Positions 57,826 to 64,000 of a stretch of DNA of 64,000 nt are shown here, one piece after another. Made by a program: the position numbers and the translations under genes. Source of the stretch: CAWIDU01 sp963835055. Its GTDB lineage: Bacteria > Patescibacteriota > Saccharimonadia > Saccharimonadales > UBA4665. Where the stretch lies: positions 558,001 through 622,000 of the forward strand of contig CAWIDU010000001.1 in NCBI GenBank assembly GCA_963835055.1. The letters are read 5' to 3'. Position 1 is the stretch's first letter. Each line of letters starts with the position of its first letter. The notes under the pieces are model-generated. The model saw only the letters and a program-made list of their open reading frames with translations. It did no database searches and was not told where the DNA came from.

Positions 57826-60800
57826 GTCGTCGAGTAAATCCTGCTCGAACTGCAGAATGCCTTTGAGATTCTTGGGATAGGCGTCGGTACCAGGGAAATC
57901 CAGGCGCATGATATGGGCCCAAACGGCACCGATCAACCGGCTGAAGCGGGCCAGCTCCTCCGGTTGGAAGACTAGCTCCAGGTTGTCGACCAGATGCCCT
58001 TGCTCATTGGGCTCAATGAATTCCAGGCCGCCGCCAATGGCGCTGAGCTTTTGGCGGAAACTGGCCGAATTTTCGACTAGCAGTTTGTAGAACAGCAGTT
58101 GCTGGCGATATTTATACAGCTTGACCTTTTCGTACTCTTCTCTGCCCTGCCAACTGCTGGCCGGTTGGCCGGTCTTGTAGTCAATGACTTGAATCACACC
58201 ACGCTCAACGAAGTGCAGTTTGTCGATCTTACCACTCAAGCGAGCTTGGTTGACGACCACACCTTCATTATTAAAACCGCGCTCCACAATGTCTTGGGCT
58301 AACATGGTCTGGCGACGTTCACTGAAGTAAAGTTTCAAATTGTCGCGGCCGCGCTGCTCCAAGCGGCGGTAATCGGTCTGGCGCAAGTGCTTACGTCCCA
58401 GTAAATCGACGAAGCAAGCCTGGATTTTGGCGACTGGCGGCAACTTGCCGCTGTGGCGCAACTCGGCGTAAACCCACTGCAACAGCTGGTGAATGGCGTC
58501 GCCGTAGGCCGCCGACGGTGACGGCGCCTCCGGGAAGCGCAACAGATTGTGTATCAGGAAATACTGTGGGCCGGCATCGCGGATGTCGATGAAGTTGTTG
58601 AGATGGGTGACGCTCAACTTGTAATCATCGAGTACCGGTTGCAGCAGCGCCGGTTTGTCGGCGATCACTTGGCGGAAGCGATAAGCCCAGTCGGTAGCCA
58701 GGATTTCGACGGCCCGGGTGTCGGCCGGCTTGTCGACCAGCTGCGGCCGGAAAGCGGTTTGGCCCTCGTCGGCGATGAAACTCAGTCCCGGCGACAGTTT
58801 ACTGTTCAAGTCATGGGTGTAGCTGGTGATGTAGAGGCTATGCCGGGCCCGTGTAAGAGCCACGAATAACAGCCGCAAGCGGTCATTGTCGCCGTCGCTG
58901 GCCGGTGCCAGCGGCAGGTTGCGGGGCAAGGTGACACGCGGTGAGTAGTGCCGGGCGGTTGGCCCCCAGACCTCGTCCTGGGCGTTGATGACGAAGACGG
59001 CGTCAAATTCCAGGCCCTTGGCCTTGTAAGCCGTCATGACCTGCACGGCGTTGGTCTGTTGGGTATGCGGGTTGGCGTCAATAATTTTGAGCTTAGCGGC
59101 CCGGTGCAAGGCGGCGAACTCGACCAAATCACTCAGGTACAACGCCTGGTCGGGCTGCCACTGCCGCAGCCGCTGGCGCAGGCTGGATAATTGGCCAAGC
59201 AGCGTCAAATAACTGTCAGTACCTTGCTCGTAGCGCTGTCGGCTGAAATAATAAGTTCTCATTGGCGAGACGAATTTCTCGGCCCGGCGCAGTGGCTGGA
59301 CCAGCTCATCGTATTCACTGTCGATGCCGTCCGGCTCGCTGCCTAGCAGCTCGTCGAGCATATACTCCAGCGGCTCAGTCGAGGTACGCTTGGCCAAGCG
59401 GCTAAACCACGCTGTAATTTCCCGAATTCGCTTGGTCTTATGCTTAATGAGAACCGGCAGCCAGTGCTTGTGCTTGTCATAGCACTCCAGGCTGATATCC
59501 ATGATAGTTTCGGCCGGAATGCCCCAGAAATCGTAGCCCAGGACTTCGCTAATTAAGACGTCGACGTCAATTTGGCGGTTGGCGGCCAGTGCCAGCACCA
59601 GCTCGGCCATGGTCAGCAGCTGGACGATAATCGGCGCTTCCAGGATGTTTTCGCGGCGCTCGTAGGCCACCGGCAACTGGCGCTGGCCGAGATATGGCAT
59701 CAACCGCTCCAAATAGCGATGCCGCGGCGCGATAACGGCGATATTTTCCGGCGCCAGGCCCTGTTTGATTAATTTCTGTACCTGTTCGGCGATCCAATCA
59801 TACTGAGCCAGCTCGCTCGGGAAAACGTTGTGGCGCAAACTGCTTTTCGGATATTTAGTCTGGGCGGTTAGCTGCTTGTGGGCGTCCGGCAGGATACTAG
59901 CCAGCCGGTCAGTGATTTGTTCGGCAACGGTGAACGCGCCCGCCAAAATCTCGGCTGTGGAGCGATAATTATCTTCCAAAGTTATCAAGGTCGGGCGCCG
60001 GTACAACCGGGCAAAAGCCGCCATGTTAGACACTTCGGCGCCCTGGAAGGCATAAATCGCCTGGTCATCGTCGCCGACGGTCATAATATTCGGCCGGCCT
60101 TCGAAAATCGGGTTGTCGCCAAGGCTGGTCAGCAGCCGCAGCTGGGCTTTGTTGGTATCTTGGAATTCGTCGACCAGCACGTATTGATAACGCTCCTGCA
60201 GGTTAAACCGCAGTTCCTCGCTACGCTCGATAGCCCCCAGAGCCTCGATAATCATGTCGTCGAAGTCATACAGGCCTTGGGCGGCCATTTTGGCCTGCAG
60301 GGCGGCATAAACCTCAGCCACGGCCTGCATTTTGCGGCTATTGCGTCCGGAATCTTTGAAAACGTGCCTTCCGCTCACGTCTTTCTGGCACCAAGCATTG
60401 CGCCAGGCGGTGATAGCTGGCGCGTGACGGCCATCGGCCGAAGTAGCTTCGATAGCCGCCCGCAATTCGGCAGCGCAATCGGCTGCATACTCCGGAAAAC
60501 CGTAGTAACGCGCGCCGGTAACCTGGCTCTCAATGCCTTTTAATAACTTTTGATAAAGCTTCAACTGCTTCGGTGACGGCGTGGCAGCAAAAGTTTCGGC
60601 CAGCAGCGCCTCGGTAGCGGTCATGAATTTCTGGTTGGCGGTAATAATGACATGCAATTCATCAGGCGTCAGGCCGTTTTGCTTCAGCCAACTGATGGCG
60701 TCCAGGGTGTCTTTTAGAAATACGAAATCATCGCCCAGTTTGACGGCCAGCGGGTTACCATGTGGCAACTCTTCAAAGATATCCTGCAACAGTTCATAGC

Positions 60801-61161
60801 GTCCGAGTTCATCGATCTGTTGCAGCAGCTGACGGTCCAGAAAGAAGTCCGGATATTGATTAATAATGTCGCTGCCGAAACTGTGAAAAGTGTGGATGGC
60901 GACGTGATAGGCCGACTGGCCGATAATCGTCTCCAGGCGCTCGCGCATGTTGCGGGCAGCGTTGTCGGTGAATGTCAGGCATAGGATGTTGGCTGGCGCC
61001 GTGTCGGTCTGGCGGATAATATTAGCCACGCGGGTGCTCAGTAATTGAGTCTTGCCCGTGCCCGGCCCGGCCATCACCATCACCGGCCCCTCAATGGCGT
61101 CAACAGCCTGCCTTTGCTTGTCGTTCAACTGCTTATAAGCAGCCTGAAACCTCTTGTCCAT
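57817..61161 (-). CDS. UvrD/AddA-like helicase with C-terminal PD-(D/E)XK nuclease domain
   Basis: A 1114-residue superfamily 1 helicase-nuclease. Helicase motifs are MVMAGPGTGKTQLLSTRVAN (I), NILCLTFTDNAARNM (Ia), YVLVDEFQDTNKAQLRLL (II), TVGDDDQAIYAFQGAEV (III), VQVMTAYKAKGLEFDAVFVI (V) and LRLLFVALTRARHSLY (VI). The C-terminal 240 residues form a RecB-type nuclease: AAYGDAIHQLLQWVY, ARLSGKIDKLHFVE and VIQVIDYKTGQP. It should process double-strand breaks. ATG at 61161 matches the family start; TACAAT lies 6 nt before it, so it is probably leaderless. Confidence 0.93.
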   Translation of the reverse strand: MDKRFQAAYKQLNDKQRQAVDAIEGPVMVMAGPGTGKTQLLSTRVANIIRQTDTAPANILCLTFTDNAARNMRERLETIIGQSAYHVAIHTFHSFGSDIINQYPDFFLDRQLLQQIDELGRYELLQDIFEELPHGNPLAVKLGDDFVFLKDTLDAISWLKQNGLTPDELHVIITANQKFMTATEALLAETFAATPSPKQLKLYQKLLKGIESQVTGARYYGFPEYAADCAAELRAAIEATSADGRHAPAITAWRNAWCQKDVSGRHVFKDSGRNSRKMQAVAEVYAALQAKMAAQGLYDFDDMIIEALGAIERSEELRFNLQERYQYVLVDEFQDTNKAQLRLLTSLGDNPIFEGRPNIMTVGDDDQAIYAFQGAEVSNMAAFARLYRRPTLITLEDNYRSTAEILAGAFTVAEQITDRLASILPDAHKQLTAQTKYPKSSLRHNVFPSELAQYDWIAEQVQKLIKQGLAPENIAVIAPRHRYLERLMPYLGQRQLPVAYERRENILEAPIIVQLLTMAELVLALAANRQIDVDVLISEVLGYDFWGIPAETIMDISLECYDKHKHWLPVLIKHKTKRIREITAWFSRLAKRTSTEPLEYMLDELLGSEPDGIDSEYDELVQPLRRAEKFVSPMRTYYFSRQRYEQGTDSYLTLLGQLSSLRQRLRQWQPDQALYLSDLVEFAALHRAAKLKIIDANPHTQQTNAVQVMTAYKAKGLEFDAVFVINAQDEVWGPTARHYSPRVTLPRNLPLAPASDGDNDRLRLLFVALTRARHSLYITSYTHDLNSKLSPGLSFIADEGQTAFRPQLVDKPADTRAVEILATDWAYRFRQVIADKPALLQPVLDDYKLSVTHLNNFIDIRDAGPQYFLIHNLLRFPEAPSPSAAYGDAIHQLLQWVYAELRHSGKLPPVAKIQACFVDLLGRKHLRQTDYRRLEQRGRDNLKLYFSERRQTMLAQDIVERGFNNEGVVVNQARLSGKIDKLHFVERGVIQVIDYKTGQPASSWQGREEYEKVKLYKYRQQLLFYKLLVENSASFRQKLSAIGGGLEFIEPNEQGHLVDNLELVFQPEELARFSRLIGAVWAHIMRLDFPGTDAYPKNLKGILQFEQDLLDDKI

Positions 61162-61167
61162 GCTTCT

Positions 61168-61173
61168 ATTGTA
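61168..61173 (-). promoter_or_regulatory. -10 box (TACAAT), probable leaderless promoter of helicase gene
   Basis: TACAAT on the minus strand ends 6 nt before the ATG at 61161. Confidence 0.45.
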
Positions 61174-61247
61174 CCGTTTCGCACAGGTAATAAGACGTTG
61201 ACTTTTTACGCAATGAATTCTATTATTGAGCAAATAAGGAGAATTTT

Positions 61248-61742
61248 ATGCCCCCTTTACGAGGTATAGACCGGGGTTTAAATGGAGAGGCTCTCAAAGC
61301 TCTAGAAGAGTCGGGACACGGTCGCCGATTAGCAATAGTTGACGCCAGCTATAATATTCCACGATGGGCTCAGGTGGTTGAATATCACGGACATTCGTCG
61401 GCTCAAGCACTTCTGGGCATCGGTCGTTTGCTACCGATTGAGCTTGGTTCGATTAGAGTAATGATTGCTGATAGAGAGGAAGAAAGTCATAGAGCTGAAC
61501 TTGAGTTTGCCGAGTCATGCAACCATCTCACTGACGAGCTGAAGCAAAACCTTGGCTATGAGGGCATTTACCGGCTAGATGACCAGGAAAGTGACTTCAG
61601 GGGCGAATCTCCAATCAAGAGCCTAGGTTTTTATTCATTGGCCAACAACGAAGTTGAGGATACTTTATATGTACGCACTCGTGATACCTTACCCTATGCT
61701 TGCGCCACATTTATTATTGGGCACATGCAAGTCGCAGGATAA
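61248..61742 (+). CDS. RbsD/FucU-family sugar mutarotase-like protein
   Basis: A 164-residue protein of the RbsD/FucU fold, whose members convert sugar anomers (pyranose/furanose, alpha/beta). It starts PPLRGIDRGLNGEALKALEE then SGHGRRLAIVDASYNIP, which matches the MGHGDxIxIxDANxP signature with its His. The C-terminus LYVRTRDTLPYACATFIIG matches the family VxTGExxPYxNxxLxxG end. The Asp and Tyr of the site are kept. The actual sugar is unknown and no fucose or ribose genes are near. AAGGAG lies 6 nt before the ATG. Confidence 0.8.
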   Translation: MPPLRGIDRGLNGEALKALEESGHGRRLAIVDASYNIPRWAQVVEYHGHSSAQALLGIGRLLPIELGSIRVMIADREEESHRAELEFAESCNHLTDELKQNLGYEGIYRLDDQESDFRGESPIKSLGFYSLANNEVEDTLYVRTRDTLPYACATFIIGHMQVAG

Positions 61743-61745
61743 ATA

Positions 61746-62933
61746 TTAACGGCTTTCAGCGGTGGCGCAGACTTCGCAGTCGTCCTGGGAGGTAAATTCG
61801 CTGAGGAATTGTTTGGTGGCCACCGGCCAGGGTTCGAGGTCGTGGAAACCAATCAGGTCGGCCGATTCGCGCAGGAACCAGCCGAGCCAGCCGTAAAGTC
61901 GTAAGCCGCCCCAAATAACGGCCGCCCAATGCGGGCCGGCCGGAATGACGGTAATCGGCTTTTTGGCGGTGTAACTCTTGAAATCTTTGCCCTCGGCTTG
62001 GCGCTTAAGATTATCGGCTACGAAGGCGCCGTCGCGCAGTGCTGTCTGAGCCAGGCCGCTGTAGGGCGTGTTGGCATTGTCGCCGATGACAAAAATGTTC
62101 TCCTCGGCTTGCAGGTAAATGTCGGTGGCTACCTTGCCGTGGCCGGTCAGGACGAACTTGTTGGCGCCGAAAAACGGATGGTTGGTCACGCCGGCCGTCC
62201 AAATGACGGTGTGGCTGCGGATGGGCTTGCCGCTGACCGTCAGTTCGTCGGTGGTTTCGCCTTGGACAGCGCTGCCGAGGTATAATTTGACGCCCAAGCG
62301 CTGCAACTGTTTGCGGACGGCCCGCGACGTATCCCGTGGCAACCTTGGCAACAAGCGCGGCGCAGCTTCTATAAGATCAATGTGTAAATTTCTAGCCGGC
62401 AAATGATGATTACTGATAATTTTGCGCAAATAATCGGGTAATGCCCCGGACAGCTCGATGCCGGTCGGCCCGGCGCCGACGATGACGTAGTTGAGGTCGG
62501 GATGACCTTCGTCGGTCAGCTGTTTGTGCAAGTGGGCCTTGAATCGCTGCACCTCGGCCTGAGTTTTGATACTGTAAGCGTATTTATCGAGGCCTTTGAT
62601 GCCGAAATAATTGGTGACCACGCCGAGGCCGATAATCAGGATGTCGTAACCGTATTTTTTGCCATCTTTGGTAATAAGTGTTTTCGCTTGACGATCCAGC
62701 GTGACGGCCGTGCCATTGATTATTTCAACTGGCTTATTCTCAAAGATTTTGGACAAGGGAATACTGGAATTGGCTCGCTGGCCGCCGGTGGCGGTGTGGT
62801 ACAGCGTCGGATAATAGCGAAGATCGCTATCGTCGCTGAGCAGTGTGACCTCGAAGCGATGGTCGTCAGCCAACTCTAGCGCCGCCTTGACGCCGCCGAA
62901 ACCGCCGCCCACTACCAGAACTTTTTTTGCCAT
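61746..62933 (-). CDS. ndh: NDH-2-like NAD(P)/FAD-dependent oxidoreductase
   Basis: A 395-residue flavoprotein that oxidises NADH, probably passing electrons to a quinone or another acceptor. Motifs are VLVVGGGFGGVKAALELADD (FAD), VIVGAGPTGIELSGALPDYL (NAD), HTVIWTAGVTNHPFF and NIFVIGDNANTPYSGLAQTA. A C-terminal hydrophobic/amphipathic stretch (WAAVIWGGLRLYGWLGWFLR) is the membrane-binding part usual for NDH-2. TATAAT lies 10 nt before the ATG. Together with the flavin operon and ATP synthase it implies some redox or respiratory energy use. Confidence 0.92.
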   Translation of the reverse strand: MAKKVLVVGGGFGGVKAALELADDHRFEVTLLSDDSDLRYYPTLYHTATGGQRANSSIPLSKIFENKPVEIINGTAVTLDRQAKTLITKDGKKYGYDILIIGLGVVTNYFGIKGLDKYAYSIKTQAEVQRFKAHLHKQLTDEGHPDLNYVIVGAGPTGIELSGALPDYLRKIISNHHLPARNLHIDLIEAAPRLLPRLPRDTSRAVRKQLQRLGVKLYLGSAVQGETTDELTVSGKPIRSHTVIWTAGVTNHPFFGANKFVLTGHGKVATDIYLQAEENIFVIGDNANTPYSGLAQTALRDGAFVADNLKRQAEGKDFKSYTAKKPITVIPAGPHWAAVIWGGLRLYGWLGWFLRESADLIGFHDLEPWPVATKQFLSEFTSQDDCEVCATAESR

Positions 62934-62943
62934 CTTGCTTGTG

Positions 62944-62949
62944 ATTATA
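62944..62949 (-). promoter_or_regulatory. -10 box (TATAAT) of ndh
   Basis: Perfect TATAAT on the minus strand, 10 nt before the ATG at 62933; it overlaps the 3' end of the upstream glycosyltransferase gene. Confidence 0.45.
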
Positions 62950-64000
62950 CAGGCTTATTTATTTTTTCTAAAAGCGGCAGCATGATTTTCTGAGGAGTGA
63001 AATAAGCCTCGGCGCGCTCATGGGCGGCGCGGCGCAAGTGCTTAACTTCGGCCGGCTGACTGGCCAAGCGGCCGAGCGCTGTCGCCAAAGCTTTCGCGTC
63101 GCCAGCTGGTACGAAGACGGCGGCATCCCCTAATGCCCGGCGCTGGGGTGGCGTGTCGGAGGTGACGATGGCGCAACCGGCGGCTGCGCCCTGGTAGACC
63201 TTGTTGGGTACAGCTCGCTGAGCCTTATCGCTGGTGCCAAAAATTCCCAAACAGACGTCATACTCAGCCGCTAGCGCCGGCAATTCGTCGCTGGGCGGCC
63301 AGTCCGTCCAGTTAATGAACGGCGCTTGCTTGGCGGCCTGTTTGGCAGCCTCCAGATCTTGGCCGTTGCCGACCATGGTTACTTCCATCGGTTGCTTGAC
63401 TAGTGTCAAAGCCTTGGCGATAGTCGTGGCGCCGTGCAGCGGGATATAGCTGCCGAAGAAGATGACTTTCAGCGGGCGTTTGCCGGCTGGTGCCGCTGGC
63501 TTGGCTGCCTCGAACCACGCCGCCGGAGCGCCGACGGCCACCACCAGGCCTTTATCGCGATAAGCCTCGGGCAAAGCCAAGCGGTGCTCTTCGGTGTCGA
63601 CGACAACAATGTCGGCCGCTCGTAAGGCGGAATTATCTAGCCAGGTCAGTAAGCGATCTTTTAAGCCGCCCTGTAGTTTGCGGTCGCGGGCCGTGTCGCT
63701 GCCGGAAATCATGTAATCCAGGATGATTGGCTGATGGCGGAACAGCCGTCGCGCCAAATGGACGTCAAATTGTCCCAAATGTCCGACAATCACGGCCTCC
63801 GAGGCTGGCATTCGCCGCTTCAGCCTGATTAGGCGCAGCCAACAGCTAATAATCGACAAACCCAGCCACGGCAGCTGCCAAGGCTGGCGCAGAATGGCCA
63901 CCCGCCCGGCAGTATCAATCGGCAGCGGCACGTTGCACTGGTTGACCTGGACGCTGTGGTCGCGCAAACCGTCAATCATCACTTGGATGCGCGGCGTGGT
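62945..64000 (-). CDS. GT4-like glycosyltransferase (5' end cut by window edge)
   Basis: At least 351 residues of a GT-B glycosyltransferase whose start lies beyond the right edge; the frame stays open to the last base (TTPRIQVMIDGLRDHSVQVN). N-terminal domain: VIVGHLGQFDVHLAR and ADIVVVDTEEH. C-terminal domain: LKVIFFGSYIPLHGATTIAK, MVGNGQDLEAAKQAA and a donor-site-like AVPNKVYQGAAAGCAIVTSD, which resembles GT4 enzymes with an NKxxExxAxG motif. A weak membrane-binding segment (WLGLSIISCWLRLI) lies near the N-terminus. It probably belongs to a surface polysaccharide locus to the right. Confidence 0.85.
   Translation of the reverse strand, partial: TTPRIQVMIDGLRDHSVQVNQCNVPLPIDTAGRVAILRQPWQLPWLGLSIISCWLRLIRLKRRMPASEAVIVGHLGQFDVHLARRLFRHQPIILDYMISGSDTARDRKLQGGLKDRLLTWLDNSALRAADIVVVDTEEHRLALPEAYRDKGLVVAVGAPAAWFEAAKPAAPAGKRPLKVIFFGSYIPLHGATTIAKALTLVKQPMEVTMVGNGQDLEAAKQAAKQAPFINWTDWPPSDELPALAAEYDVCLGIFGTSDKAQRAVPNKVYQGAAAGCAIVTSDTPPQRRALGDAAVFVPAGDAKALATALGRLASQPAEVKHLRRAAHERAEAYFTPQKIMLPLLEKINKPV

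Noticed and set aside
1..64000. Use of TGA as a sense codon, as in some Patescibacteria
   Set aside because: Many genes end at TGA at expected lengths and with ATGA overlaps to the next gene, so the standard bacterial code applies.
1..64000. CRISPR array
   Set aside because: No regularly spaced direct repeats with unique spacers were seen; the repeats present are coding or AT-rich hairpins.

Overview
The window looks like a chromosome segment of a Patescibacteria (CPR) bacterium, most likely a free-living Saccharibacteria (TM7) relative. This is inferred from the gene set: Asn/Thr-rich secreted proteins, a TraG/VirD4-like ATPase, an F-type ATP synthase operon next to small redox genes, NDH-2, SmpB, and GT2/GT4 glycosyltransferases. 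TGA works as a stop codon (several ATGA stop/start overlaps), so the TGA=Gly code of Absconditabacteria/Gracilibacteria does not apply. No rRNA or CRISPR array is present; there is one tRNA.

Layout. 1-8.1 kb: partial 6-phosphogluconolactonase, then a surface/secretion block. It holds three secreted Asn/Thr-rich repeat proteins, an HdeD-like membrane protein, a DipZ-type thiol-disulfide protein, a SipW-like signal peptidase with its own Asn-rich tail, and a TasA-like secreted protein. 8.3-13.7 kb: a VOC protein, a three-gene operon ending in a large cell-wall hydrolase, and a CRP/FNR-family regulator. 13.7-23.9 kb: a methyltransferase-like protein, cyclopropane fatty acid synthase, TraG-like ATPase, a flavin electron-transfer operon (FMN-binding protein, ApbE, RnfD-FNR fusion) and a ParB-like protein. 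24-27.9 kb: a secreted lyase-like protein, a secreted-repeat protein and an ECF sigma/anti-sigma pair.

About 27.9-42.3 kb is an accessory region, mostly AT-richer and with many unknown genes. It holds a protein with seven tandem HTH-like repeats, a compact three-gene cassette (PD-(D/E)XK nuclease plus two R-x4-H HEPN-like proteins) that I regard as the best candidate for an undescribed defence system, a TetR-controlled MFS/SDR/VOC operon, and a mobile module with a large serine recombinase ending inside a tRNA-Asn gene.

42.4-64 kb returns to core-like genes: debranching-enzyme-like GH, glycosyltransferases, smpB, nuclease, kinase, CobO, glutaredoxin, the complete atp operon with two unknown small genes embedded, aquaporin, a UvrD-nuclease helicase, FucU/RbsD, NDH-2 and a partial GT4.

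Two general signals matter. Five genes, including the essential atpA, carry six one-base frameshifts, which suggests consensus errors in the assembly rather than real decay. Ten genes have a TATAAT-like -10 box 6-8 nt before the start codon and no Shine-Dalgarno sequence, which suggests widespread leaderless transcription. A CRP-like regulator with an RETISR recognition helix and GTGA-N6-TCA(A/C) dyads next to it and before the atp operon suggest a small regulon.
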